64,000 bases of DNA from Clostridium sp. (GTDB lineage Bacteria; Cyanobacteriota; Vampirovibrionia; Gastranaerophilales; Gastranaerophilaceae): NCBI GenBank assembly GCA_018362895.1, contig JAHALR010000003.1:124001-188000 (forward strand), read 5' to 3'. Shown piece by piece: positions 15,235 to 23,630 of this stretch. The notes beneath the pieces are model-generated. The model did no database searches. It had not been told where the DNA came from and saw only the letters and a list, made by a program, of their open reading frames with translations. Both the position numbers and the translations under genes were made by a program. Every line of letters begins with the position of its first letter. Position 1 is the first letter of the stretch.

Positions 15235-15630
15235 TTATTTTGTCAGACCATCTAAGATGTTTTCCAGTTCCTTTTTAGAAAGTGTTCCTTCTGTTCTTTT
15301 GTATACTTTACCGTCTTTTTTTACAAACACCATGGTAGGAACGAGATTTATGTTATATTTTTGAATAAGAGCTTCTGTTGTTTTGTCGCTCGATTGGCCG
15401 TTAATATTTTGATATGTGACTTTGTCAGCATATTTGGGCATTACTTCTTTTATTACTGCTTCAAGTTTTTTGCAGTCAAGACACATAGGCGAGTAGAATT
15501 TTATTACAACAGGTTTGTTATATGATGCTTGTGCTTCAAAACCGGTTGTATTTGAATGTGTTTTATCCAGAATATAATAGCTGACCAAAGGTATAATTAA
15601 AATTGCGAGTGCAATAATCCAATTTTTCAT
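15235..15630 (-). CDS. Membrane-anchored thioredoxin-like protein
   Basis: This 131-residue protein has one N-terminal membrane helix (IIALAILIIPLVSYYIL) then a thioredoxin fold with active-site motif CLDC in VIKFYSPMCLDCKK and the cis-Pro in NLVPTMVFV. The dipeptide between the cysteines (LD) differs from thioredoxin (GP). The domain should face the periplasm and receive electrons from CcdA, whose gene follows 20 nt later. AAGGAGA precedes ATG 15630. Likely role: reduction of disulfides in exported proteins, for example a cysteine-rich pseudopilin or an apocytochrome. Confidence 0.88.
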   Translation of the reverse strand: MKNWIIALAILIIPLVSYYILDKTHSNTTGFEAQASYNKPVVIKFYSPMCLDCKKLEAVIKEVMPKYADKVTYQNINGQSSDKTTEALIQKYNINLVPTMVFVKKDGKVYKRTEGTLSKKELENILDGLTK

Positions 15631-15745
15631 AACATTCTCCTTGAATTTTCTTTAAATATAACATACATTGAATTTTCATGATTTATATTAGATACTCGGT
15701 TAGTGTGGTATATTAATTTATTGTTATATAAAAAAGAGCAGAATT

Positions 15746-16423
15746 ATGTTTGATGTTGAACAATGGGTATGTGAATTACAAAACAAGATTTTAGCTGCAT
15801 TTGGTAGCAAGCTTTTGTTTTTAGGGTATCAGGGAAGTTACAGACGTAAAGAGGCAACAGAAAACAGTGATATTGATATAGTTGCTATATTTGAGTCTTT
15901 AGGTGTAAGTGAATTAAAAAAATATAGACAGATTATAGAATCTATGCCATATAAAGAAAAAGCATGTGGTTTTATTTCTTCTAAAAAAGAGATAAAAAAC
16001 TGGTCAAAAAATGAGTTGTTTCAATTATATTATGATACTAAACCTGTTTATGGCAGTTTAGAAAATTTTATTCCTAAAATTACGGATGAAGATGCGATAT
16101 TGGCTGTACAAGCGGGTGCACAGAATATTTATCATCTTTCATGTCACAGTTATTTATATTCTTCTGACAAAAAAGATTCATTAAATGGGTTATTCAAGTG
16201 TATATTTTTTGTTTTACAGGCAAAGTATTTTTGTGAAAATAAAAAATATATTTTTGCTAAATCAGATTTATTGAAATATTTATCAGCAAGAGAAAAGAAA
16301 ATTCTTGAAATTTCAATCAACAGGCATAAAATTAAAGATTATAATGAAGAAGAAGTTGATGAAGCCTATAAGTTATTGATAGATTTTTGTTCTGATAATA
16401 TTAAATTTAATAATTATTTGTAA
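15746..16423 (+). CDS. Minimal nucleotidyltransferase-domain protein
   Basis: This 225-residue protein has the NTP-transferase-2 signature GSYRRKEATENSDIDIV at residues ~34-50 (Gly-Ser then Asp-x-Asp, the metal site). The C-terminal half is helical and Lys-rich and resembles substrate-binding or HEPN-like helices. The substrate is unknown: antibiotic adenylyltransferase, MNT-type antitoxin and tRNA-related activities all share this fold. No second HEPN gene is next to it. It stands 37 nt before tRNA-Ser. The ribosome site is poor. Confidence 0.7.
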   Translation: MFDVEQWVCELQNKILAAFGSKLLFLGYQGSYRRKEATENSDIDIVAIFESLGVSELKKYRQIIESMPYKEKACGFISSKKEIKNWSKNELFQLYYDTKPVYGSLENFIPKITDEDAILAVQAGAQNIYHLSCHSYLYSSDKKDSLNGLFKCIFFVLQAKYFCENKKYIFAKSDLLKYLSAREKKILEISINRHKIKDYNEEEVDEAYKLLIDFCSDNIKFNNYL

Positions 16424-16460
16424 AAATACATTTTTTTTGATAATATAAATTTACGCTTTT

Positions 16461-16550
16461 GGAGAAGTGGCCGAGTAGGCTGAAGGCGGCACCCTGCTAA
16501 GGTGTTATGTGGAGTAATCTGCATCGTGGGTTCGAATCCCACCTTCTCCG
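16461..16550 (+). tRNA. tRNA-Ser (anticodon GCT)
   Basis: A 90-nt class II tRNA. The acceptor GGAGAAG pairs with CTTCTCC, followed by discriminator G. The anticodon loop CTGCTAA sits between GCACC and GGTGT (anticodon GCT, reads AGC/AGU). A long variable arm and the T-loop GGTTCGAATCC are present. CCA is not encoded. A run of seven T follows and probably ends transcription. Confidence 0.97.
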
Positions 16551-16723
16551 ATTTTTTTATTTTGTGCAATTTTTAAGAAAATATCAAAACTTTGAAGACA
16601 GCAATATATTCCCTTACTTTATAGGTGTTTTTATAAAATTAGTATGCAGTAAATATCATATTAAAATTCAATGAATAGTTTATTTAGATGTTTTCATTCT
16701 TTTGTATAGCATGATATTTTTAA

Positions 16724-16738
16724 ATTTGTATTACAAAT
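16724..16738. promoter_or_regulatory. Perfect 15-nt palindrome just before the lemA ribosome site
   Basis: ATTTGTA-T-TACAAAT is a perfect inverted repeat ending 2 nt before the AAGGA ribosome site of lemA. The 200 nt between tRNA-Ser and lemA hold nothing else I can identify. It may be an operator or a small hairpin; unproven. Confidence 0.35.
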
Positions 16739-16753
16739 GAAGGAATATTTTTT

Positions 16754-17341
16754 ATGGAGTTGAATTTTGGTAATAACTTAATTAGTACAATTGGTGTTTT
16801 GTTATTATTTGGTATATATTTCTTATACGCAGGTGTGATTCAGAAGAAGAATAAAGTGCAAGAAGCTTTTGCTTCAATTGATGTTCAACTGAAGAAAAGA
16901 TATGATCTTATTCCAAATATATTAGCAATAGCACAAAAATTTATGGAACATGAACGTTCTTTGATTGAAGATATTACAAAACTTAGAACACAGGCAATAA
17001 ATCTTGGAAACAATTACTCTAACATTGATAAGAAAATAGATTTGGATGCTCAAATCAGAGATAAAATGAAACAAATGATGATAGCTGTGGAAAACTATCC
17101 TCAATTGAAATCTGATCAGACTATGGTAATTGCGATGCAGACGTATAATGAGGTTGAAGAACATATTGCTGCTGCAAGACGATTTTTTAATGCAGCTGCA
17201 TTGGATTTGAAAAATGCTGTTGAAATTTTTCCGTCATCTGTAATAGCAAAAATGCTCAATATAAAATCAACAGAGTTTTTTACAATAGAAGAAAAAGAGA
17301 GACAGTCTGTTAATGCAGCGGAATTTTTTAATAAAAATTAA
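16754..17341 (+). CDS. lemA: LemA family protein
   Basis: This 195-residue protein has an N-terminal membrane helix (residues 10-26), then the LemA coiled-coil domain: QEAFASIDVQLKKRYDLIPN, and late AARRFFNAAALDLKNAVEIF with the family pattern (R-x-x-N-x-A...N-x-x-x-x-x-FP). Function of LemA is not settled; it is a membrane-anchored helical bundle. A DUF3137 gene follows 12 nt later, an arrangement seen in many genomes. Confidence 0.92.
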   Translation: MELNFGNNLISTIGVLLLFGIYFLYAGVIQKKNKVQEAFASIDVQLKKRYDLIPNILAIAQKFMEHERSLIEDITKLRTQAINLGNNYSNIDKKIDLDAQIRDKMKQMMIAVENYPQLKSDQTMVIAMQTYNEVEEHIAAARRFFNAAALDLKNAVEIFPSSVIAKMLNIKSTEFFTIEEKERQSVNAAEFFNKN

Positions 17342-17353
17342 GGTGATAATATC

Positions 17354-18550
17354 ATGAATGGTAAAGAAGTAGATGCAAAATTTGATGAAATTTATAAATC
17401 AAAAATAGCACCCAAATTAAGCAATCTGGAAAATTACAGAATACAGGAAAAGAAAAAATATGATTTTTTAATTATGATATTGTTTGCTTCTGTTATTTGC
17501 TTATTATTGCTTATATTTTTAGGTTATAAAGGCATACTTCCATCAAATGTATCGGTTATAGGATTGGTTTTACTTTTTATTTTGCCTATTATTATAATCT
17601 TTTTATCAAAAAAAATAAAAGAGGATTTTAGAAAAAAGCTAAAATTGACCTTGCTCCCTTATTTATTCTCTGTTTTCGGCAATTTTTCTATTTTAGATAA
17701 AGAAGCTTTGTCTTTGAAAGAAATTAAGGCTTTGGGTTTATATCCAAGAGCTACAAGAAAAAAAGATGATGATATCATTTCCGGAATTTATAAAAATATG
17801 CCCGTAACTTTAATTGAAACACAACTTTATCATCAAGAAAACAATAAAAATAAGGATTCTAACAATATTAAAAATGTTAAAGATTTTAGTGGATTGATTC
17901 TTAAAATTAAATTAAATAAAACTTTTAAAGGCATTCTTGTTGCAGAACAAAAAATGAGAATAGACAATTTTATTAATATGATAAAGGCATTTTCAAAAAA
18001 AGAACCTGAATTGTGTCCTCCACATGTTATACAATTTCTTGATAATCCTTTATTCAAAACAATAAGTCAGGCGCAAAATTTTATGTATGAAAATAAATTA
18101 TATTTACAAAATGGTAAGCTAAATCTTGATGTGTTTGATTTGCACACTAAAAATAGAGTCACAAGACGATTAGAAAAAATATTTCTTGAAGATAGAGAGT
18201 TTAATGAAAACTATAATATATATTCAGATGATCAGGTAGAAGCCAGATATATTTTGACACCTACATTTATGGAAAAAATCAAAAATATACAGATGATAAT
18301 GCTTATGCTTTCATTGGATTTTGTTTGCAAAGATGAATATTTATATTTCTTTTTAGGGAATTGCATTGTATTTTCTATGCCTGATTCAACACAACAAGAT
18401 TCTCCATCTGGTAATGACGGATTTTTTGAGATGGGGAATATAAACAATTCCTTATTAAATAAAGAGTTGTATAGAAAAACATTTAAAGAACTGGTTGCGA
18501 TATTTTCTTTAATAAATTATTTTAAACTTGATCAAAAAATCGGCTTATAA
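17354..18550 (+). CDS. DUF3137-type membrane protein (LemA partner)
   Basis: This 398-residue protein has two adjacent membrane helices at ~37-56 and 64-84 after a short N-terminal helical segment. The soluble C-terminal domain contains the DUF3137-like core: KLTLLPYLFSVFG, FSGLILKIKLNKTFKGILVA, and a late stretch with YFFLGNCIVFSMP. AAGGTGA precedes ATG 17354. Neighbour and topology support a joint role with LemA at the membrane, function unknown. Assignment rests on layout and remembered family pattern. Confidence 0.75.
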   Translation: MNGKEVDAKFDEIYKSKIAPKLSNLENYRIQEKKKYDFLIMILFASVICLLLLIFLGYKGILPSNVSVIGLVLLFILPIIIIFLSKKIKEDFRKKLKLTLLPYLFSVFGNFSILDKEALSLKEIKALGLYPRATRKKDDDIISGIYKNMPVTLIETQLYHQENNKNKDSNNIKNVKDFSGLILKIKLNKTFKGILVAEQKMRIDNFINMIKAFSKKEPELCPPHVIQFLDNPLFKTISQAQNFMYENKLYLQNGKLNLDVFDLHTKNRVTRRLEKIFLEDREFNENYNIYSDDQVEARYILTPTFMEKIKNIQMIMLMLSLDFVCKDEYLYFFLGNCIVFSMPDSTQQDSPSGNDGFFEMGNINNSLLNKELYRKTFKELVAIFSLINYFKLDQKIGL

Positions 18551-18633
18551 ATGTAAATAAATTTTATTATTTGTCTTAATAAAGTCAATTTTAATTTTCA
18601 GCTTTCTTAATTTATTTAAGGAACTTATTGATT

Positions 18634-19629
18634 ATGCGTATAAACTCTTTTACACCTCAGACTAATTTTTATCTTCAAACAAATTCCGAAAAGAATAATA
18701 TTGCTTTTTGTGGTGTTCCAACGCAATTTTCAAAGGAACTTAAAAATTATGTTTCAGGTCTGAATACTGAAAAAACGGTTGAAAACAATTTGATTAAGAT
18801 GTTTAAAGAGATGATTCCAAAAATTGTTAAACCTGAAAATTTTCAAGGAGCAGGTGAATATGGAGCTGTGTACAAGATTGATGATGAATTTGTAATCAAA
18901 AAATTGCATGAACAAAAAGATGATATTTCTGGTTTTGAGTTGAATGAGAACCCTCTTCTCAAAAAATTCAAGACTTTTTATGGCGAATATGTGGCAAAGG
19001 TCAATGGGGTAAAAATACTTAAAAATGCTGCAACTTCCGGTGATACGGTTAATGCCGGGGTAAAAGACGGGCTTGAACATATGTGGGAAAAGATGAATTA
19101 TTACAGAGATATATATTTGAAAAGGTTTACAGCATTACCACAGGAAGCTTTTGATGATGTGGCTTCTGACTTCAAGACAGTTTATTCTATGAACAGAAGT
19201 TTTGATACAATAAATCCAAATAATTTTATAGCTGACGGAAAAAGAATAAAAATTCTTGATGATTTGGTTACTCCAAATGACAAATTTTTTAATTCTCTAG
19301 CAGGTATGGTTAAAGTTTTCATAACCTCGTTAGACCGCAATACAAGAGCAGATTTTGATGTTCTTGCTGTTGGTTCTAGGAGAAATCTTCTAAGAAAAAT
19401 AATCCTTGCCGGTGAAAAAAATGAACTTAATTTTGGCTCAACAATGGCAGAAAAAGAAGAGCTGAATCATGCTCTTGCTTTGTGTGATATTCAAACACCC
19501 TGGAGGGATGTTCAGGCAGATTTGTGTAATTTGAGAAGAAGATATCCTAATATGGGAGAACGTCTGAAAAAAGTTGATGAATATATTAGTGAGCTGGAAG
19601 ATTATTCTTATAACCCGTTTATGGATTAA
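18634..19629 (+). CDS. Putative protein-kinase-fold protein
   Basis: This 331-residue protein starts at ATG 18634, 10 nt after AAGGAA. The first ~30 residues are Gln/Asn-rich and end NNIAFCG, a tag style seen in other proteins here. Residues ~70-92 read GAGEYGAVYKIDDEFVIKKL, matching a kinase glycine-rich loop followed by the VAIK-type lysine. Residues ~196-212 (NPNNFIADGKRIKILDDL) resemble the catalytic-loop Asn and the metal-binding Asp region of small kinase-like effectors (NleH/OspG type), though a canonical HRD is missing. It is probably a divergent kinase or pseudokinase. No signal peptide. Confidence 0.6.
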   Translation: MRINSFTPQTNFYLQTNSEKNNIAFCGVPTQFSKELKNYVSGLNTEKTVENNLIKMFKEMIPKIVKPENFQGAGEYGAVYKIDDEFVIKKLHEQKDDISGFELNENPLLKKFKTFYGEYVAKVNGVKILKNAATSGDTVNAGVKDGLEHMWEKMNYYRDIYLKRFTALPQEAFDDVASDFKTVYSMNRSFDTINPNNFIADGKRIKILDDLVTPNDKFFNSLAGMVKVFITSLDRNTRADFDVLAVGSRRNLLRKIILAGEKNELNFGSTMAEKEELNHALALCDIQTPWRDVQADLCNLRRRYPNMGERLKKVDEYISELEDYSYNPFMD

Positions 19630-19639
19630 AAAAGTTTAT

Positions 19640-19661
19640 GAATGACTCTTTTGAGTCATTC
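19640..19661. terminator. Hairpin after the kinase-like gene
   Basis: GAATGACTC-TTTT-GAGTCATTC is a perfect 9-bp stem 10 nt after the stop codon. There is no T-run on the plus strand directly after it; on the minus strand a T6 tract follows after 5 nt. It shares the AATGACTC word with the terminator at 10255. It is probably an intrinsic terminator of moderate strength. Confidence 0.5.
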
Positions 19662-19758
19662 GATTATAGAGTTAAAATGATATTATTTTATTTGTAAAAT
19701 AAGCTTTTTAAGGTTATTTTGTTATTATATTTTTAAATTTAATATTCAGAGAGAATAT

Positions 19759-21345
19759 ATGTTAAAATTTGCAAAATACTTTTTTATTGTTTTTATCATA
19801 ACAGCTGTTCTGCCACTTGTTTTGATGTTTGCATGGAATAATTCGCAGCTAGAAAAAATGCATAAAACAATGTCCATGAATGGTTTGAATACCGGGAAAT
19901 TAAAAATTGAACATACTATAAAAAATAATTTGAAAGTTCAAGAAGGTGACATATTAAAAAGACTTTATTTTGAAAATGGCACTGATTATAATTTTCAGAA
20001 AATAAAAAAAATTCTCTCTGATTATAATGTTGAAGTTGTGAATGAATCGATAAAAAATCCTGTTTCTTTTTATGAAAAAAGGAATTTTGATCTTTATTCT
20101 TCAACTATGTTGCCTTATAAGAATTCAAAAAAAGCTTTGAAAATATCAAAAAAAGTGGATATTAATACACTTCGTCCGACAGGTCCTTATAACATAGAAT
20201 TTGGTTTTGAAAAAAATAACGGTCAATATGAATTCAAAAATACTGTTGTTGATCCTATGTCTTTGATTGCTCCGGATAATAAACATCGTTTGATTTCAAA
20301 GATTATAAAATTTTCTGATAATGCTAATTTAACGAAAACCATAGAAATTAAAGGCTATAACAATCAAGGTATAGCACATATTTCACTTTCGCTAGCGGTA
20401 AGACCATTTGGGGCGAAAATTGACAGTATTTATATAAGTTTATTTATACTTTGTATAGGTATAGTGTCAAGCTTTGTTATTGGCTTGTTAATAAAACAGA
20501 TTTTTGTCATTCCTATCATGGCATTGTCAAAAGCTGCCGGAGAAATTAAACGTGGCAATTTTTCATACAAATTAGATGTAGCTAATAAAAATGAGTTGAT
20601 TGGAAACATATACAGAAGCTTTAACGACATGGCTGAAAACCTTGAGGCAAAAGAGAAACTCAGACAAAGTTTTATCTCAAATCTTACTCATGATTTGAGA
20701 ACTCCTCTTGTTTCTCAGGCACAATCTTTAAATCTCATATCTGAAAAGTTCAAAGAAATTGGGCTTGAAAATGAATATGAACTGGCAGAAAGTCTTGCCA
20801 AAAATAATGAACATCTTTTGAAGATGGTTAATTTAATTCTTGAATCATACTGTTTTGATCCTGAAAAATTAAAATTGAATATTGAAAAAGTTGACTTGTA
20901 TAAAATAGTTGAAGATTGCAAGGAAAAACTAAAGCCGTTAATAAATGAAAAAAAACTGGTTTTTATAAATGATATTTATGAAGGTGGAGCATTAATAGAT
21001 GCTGACTTATTTCAGCTAAGCAGAGTTTTTATGAACCTGCTTTCAAATGCTATTGAAAATACATCTGAAAATAAGTTCATAAAGGTTAGTGCTAAATTTT
21101 ATGAAAATAATGTGTGTATAATGATTGAGGATAACGGAAACGGTATTGCTCCGGAAGATTTAAAATTTATTTTTGAAAGGTATTATTCGGGAAAAAGTCT
21201 TGAAAGAAAACTGGGCTCAGGTTTTGGACTGAGTGTGTGTGAAAAGTTGATTCAAATGCATAATGGAGAAATATCTGTTGAAAGTGAGATTAATAAGTAT
21301 ACTAGATTTACTATAAAACTGCCGATTTTGGCGAAAGAGGTATAG
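19759..21345 (+). CDS. Membrane sensor histidine kinase
   Basis: This 528-residue protein has TM1 at ~6-26, a ~190-residue periplasmic sensor, and TM2 at ~222-245. HAMP follows (FVIPIMALSKAAGEIKRGNF), then HisKA with SNLTHDLRTPL (His311). The HATPase has N-box NLLSNAIENTSEN (~426), G1 EDNGNGIAPEDL, F-box FERYYSGK and G2 GSGFGLSV. It autophosphorylates and passes phosphate to the response regulator whose gene starts 1 nt after its stop. The periplasmic domain matches nothing I recognise, so the signal is unknown. Confidence 0.93.
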   Translation: MLKFAKYFFIVFIITAVLPLVLMFAWNNSQLEKMHKTMSMNGLNTGKLKIEHTIKNNLKVQEGDILKRLYFENGTDYNFQKIKKILSDYNVEVVNESIKNPVSFYEKRNFDLYSSTMLPYKNSKKALKISKKVDINTLRPTGPYNIEFGFEKNNGQYEFKNTVVDPMSLIAPDNKHRLISKIIKFSDNANLTKTIEIKGYNNQGIAHISLSLAVRPFGAKIDSIYISLFILCIGIVSSFVIGLLIKQIFVIPIMALSKAAGEIKRGNFSYKLDVANKNELIGNIYRSFNDMAENLEAKEKLRQSFISNLTHDLRTPLVSQAQSLNLISEKFKEIGLENEYELAESLAKNNEHLLKMVNLILESYCFDPEKLKLNIEKVDLYKIVEDCKEKLKPLINEKKLVFINDIYEGGALIDADLFQLSRVFMNLLSNAIENTSENKFIKVSAKFYENNVCIMIEDNGNGIAPEDLKFIFERYYSGKSLERKLGSGFGLSVCEKLIQMHNGEISVESEINKYTRFTIKLPILAKEV

Positions 21346-21346
21346 A

Positions 21347-21997
21347 ATGAAGATTCTGCTTGTTGAAGATTATCAGCATACAAGAAAAACAATAGCTTAT
21401 GGATTGAAATCAAGGCTTGAGGGTGTTGAAATTTTTGAATCTGACAATGGCCTTGCTGCTTTAAATTTTATCAAAGACGGCAATAAAGCTGATGTTGTAC
21501 TTATGGATATTTCTATGCCGGTAATGAATGGTATAGATGCTTCTAAAAAAATAAAAGAAATAAATCCCGACATCAAGATAATAATGTTGACTTCTTTTAA
21601 TGAAAAAGAGCATGTTTTTTCGTCTTTTAATTCTGGAGCGAATGCATATTGTTTGAAAAATATAAAACTTGATGAACTGGTTAATGTTATTAATTCAGTG
21701 ATGAATGGTGCGTTGTGGATTGATCCTTCAATTGCCCAGTATATTCTCCAGATTTTTAAGTCGGAATCTATTGTAGATACAACTAAAGAAAATATTATTC
21801 AGGACTTTGATTTAACAGCAAGAGAAAAGGATATATTGAAACTTGTTGCGCTTGGCAAGTCTAATAAAGATATTGCCGAAGATCTGGTTCTTTCTATACA
21901 TACTGTAAAAAATCATTTGAAAAATATTTTGCACAAAATGTCTGTCGAAGACAGAACACAGGCTGCTATCCTCGCGATAAAAGAAAATCTGGTTTAA
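21347..21997 (+). CDS. NarL/LuxR-type response regulator
   Basis: This 216-residue protein has a receiver domain (acidic pair in LLVEDYQHT, phospho-acceptor Asp54 in VLMDISMP, Lys in CLKNIK) and a C-terminal LuxR HTH (LTAREKDILKLVALGKSNKD, then SIHTVKNHLKNI). It is the cognate transcription regulator of the histidine kinase before it, separated by a single base. OmpR partners are commoner for HAMP kinases of this design; a NarL partner is slightly unusual. Targets unknown. Confidence 0.94.
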   Translation: MKILLVEDYQHTRKTIAYGLKSRLEGVEIFESDNGLAALNFIKDGNKADVVLMDISMPVMNGIDASKKIKEINPDIKIIMLTSFNEKEHVFSSFNSGANAYCLKNIKLDELVNVINSVMNGALWIDPSIAQYILQIFKSESIVDTTKENIIQDFDLTAREKDILKLVALGKSNKDIAEDLVLSIHTVKNHLKNILHKMSVEDRTQAAILAIKENLV

Positions 21998-22084
21998 TTT
22001 CTACAAAATGGCTCTCGGGAGGCATAGATAATCCTTTCAAAAAAGCTATAATAAACATGTTGCTGAAATGAAAGGGTAGTATTT

Positions 22085-22291
22085 ATGATCGATTCAATAG
22101 AATCGGCTGGTAATGAGTTGAGAACCAACATAAGTTCCCTGAATTCAAAAAAGGAGAAAGATATATACGCACAAAATCAATCTTTATTTGATACTTCATC
22201 CACCAGCTCATTATTAACTAGAGACGATTGGCAAGACCCTAACACAATAACTTTGGAACAGCTGACGTCACCTATTGATTTACGATTATAA
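22085..22291 (+). CDS. Small hypothetical protein (68 aa)
   Basis: AAAGGG stands 8 nt before ATG 22085 and a strong terminator follows the stop by ~10 nt, so this looks like a real monocistronic gene. The protein is polar, Ser/Thr/Asp-rich, without membrane helix, cysteine or recognisable motif (ends TSPIDLRL). It lies after the two-component pair (87-nt gap) and could be its target or a short regulator; nothing in the sequence proves that. Confidence 0.6.
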   Translation: MIDSIESAGNELRTNISSLNSKKEKDIYAQNQSLFDTSSTSSLLTRDDWQDPNTITLEQLTSPIDLRL

Positions 22292-22301
22292 TATACTCTC
22301 T

Positions 22302-22337
22302 AAAAAAGGCTATTCTGCCCTGAGAATAGCCTTTTTA
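22302..22337. terminator. Bidirectional rho-independent terminator
   Basis: AAAAAGGCTATTCT-gccctg-AGAATAGCCTTTTT is a perfect 14-bp stem with a 6-nt loop and A/T flanks on both sides. It lies between the convergent 68-residue gene and the flavodoxin-like gene and can serve both. Confidence 0.93.
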
Positions 22338-22344
22338 CTTTTTA

Positions 22345-22971
22345 TTATCTTATAAAATTTGTCCAGATTTTTTCTTCTGCATCAGGCTTGTTTATTCCTG
22401 AACTTTTTCCGGCTTCTAAACATTTAAGCAGCCATGCCATATTAAGTCCTAGATTCCGCATTGTTTGTAATCCTTCTTTATCCTGTCTGACTTCGTCGGG
22501 GGTATTTCCGTGAACCATGTTCCAGTAGTTTGATGGTACAACTGGCATGTTGTTAATTGTCATGTGTTTTGTAATTGCATCAAGAGATGCTGTTGTGCCG
22601 GCTCTTCTTGCTGAAACAATGGCTGCTGCCGGTTTGTATGCGAAATTTTTCTTACCTGCATAAAAAGCTCTGTCTAAAAATGAAAGTAACCTACCGCTCG
22701 GGTGTGCATAATACACAGGCGAACCAAAGATAAAACCATCAAATTCTTTTGCTTTTTCAATAAACAGATCAACGTCATCTTCCTCAAATACACATTTACC
22801 TTCATTTTTCTTACATGAACCACAGCCTATACAATCTCTTATAGGTCTGTTGCCTATTTGAAAAATTTCTGTTTCAATTCCTTCATTTTCAAGTGTTTTT
22901 GCTATTTCACACAGTGCTGTATAAGTGCAGCCCTGTCTGTTTGAACTTCCATTTAGTAACAATACCTTCAT
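22345..22971 (-). CDS. Flavodoxin-fold NADPH-dependent reductase with Cys motif
   Basis: This 208-residue protein starts MKVLLLNGSSNRQGCTYTAL, the FMN phosphate-binding loop of the NADPH-dependent FMN reductase / iron-sulfur flavoprotein group. Residues ~46-60 (DCIGCGSCKK) carry the compact cysteine motif of iron-sulfur flavoproteins, and GFIFGSPVYYAHPSG is the second flavin contact. It likely transfers electrons with FMN in the cytoplasm, for example for quinone or oxidative-stress reduction. AGGAGA precedes ATG 22971. Solitary gene. Confidence 0.85.
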   Translation of the reverse strand: MKVLLLNGSSNRQGCTYTALCEIAKTLENEGIETEIFQIGNRPIRDCIGCGSCKKNEGKCVFEEDDVDLFIEKAKEFDGFIFGSPVYYAHPSGRLLSFLDRAFYAGKKNFAYKPAAAIVSARRAGTTASLDAITKHMTINNMPVVPSNYWNMVHGNTPDEVRQDKEGLQTMRNLGLNMAWLLKCLEAGKSSGINKPDAEEKIWTNFIR

Positions 22972-23039
22972 TATAATTCTCCTTTTTTTTAATTATAAAA
23001 TTTTGCTATAATTACTGCAAGAAAAATTGAGGTAAAATT

Positions 23040-23630
23040 ATGAACGAAAAAGAAAAAATGATAAATGGTTATTTGTATGATGCTCTTGATGAAACTCTGG
23101 ACAGAGACAGAATAAACGCACAAGAGTTGTATTTCAGGCTAAATCAGATGCCTCCTTCTCGGGAAGGTGAAAGACAAAAGATAATTAAACAGCTGCTTGG
23201 AAAAACCGGTAAACAGTTTACCATACGTTCCACTTTTTATTGTGACTATGGATATAATATTGAAATCGGTGAGAACTTTTATGCAAATCATAATCTTGTG
23301 ATTTTGGATTGTGCAAAAGTTACGTTTGGAGATAATGTTTTTATTGCACCGAATTGTGGATTTTATACAGCAGGACATCCCATTGATGCACAGGAAAGAG
23401 CATCGGGAATTGAGTTTGCTTATCCAATAAAGGTTGGAAACAACGTCTGGATAGGAGCTAATGTAAGTGTTCTGCCTAATGTTACAATTGGTGATAATAC
23501 GGTAATTGGTGCGGGAAGCGTAGTGAACAAGGATATTCCTTCAAATGTTGTTGCTGCCGGAAATCCTTGTCGAGTAATAAGAAAGATAACACAAGCAGAC
23601 AAAGGTAAGTTCAAAAAATTTGAGGGCTAA
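23040..23630 (+). CDS. Maltose/galactoside O-acetyltransferase-like (LbH) enzyme
   Basis: This 196-residue protein has the Maa/LacA layout: N-terminal helical cap (MINGYLYDALDETLDRDR), then left-handed beta-helix hexapeptide repeats. It has the catalytic-His region YTAGHPIDAQER and the acyl-CoA-side segment VWIGANVSVLPNVTIGDNTV. It transfers acetyl from acetyl-CoA to a sugar. Length is typical (~183-200). GAGGT precedes ATG 23040. It converges with the photolyase gene with a 4-nt stop overlap. Confidence 0.92.
   Translation: MNEKEKMINGYLYDALDETLDRDRINAQELYFRLNQMPPSREGERQKIIKQLLGKTGKQFTIRSTFYCDYGYNIEIGENFYANHNLVILDCAKVTFGDNVFIAPNCGFYTAGHPIDAQERASGIEFAYPIKVGNNVWIGANVSVLPNVTIGDNTVIGAGSVVNKDIPSNVVAAGNPCRVIRKITQADKGKFKKFEG

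Noticed and set aside
15746..16423. Toxin-antitoxin (MNT/HEPN) pair
   Set aside because: Only the nucleotidyltransferase is visible; no adjacent HEPN gene is found.
18754..19080. 108-codon minus-strand frame opposite the kinase-like gene
   Set aside because: Antisense shadow; no ribosome site, and the plus-strand protein has clear domain signals.
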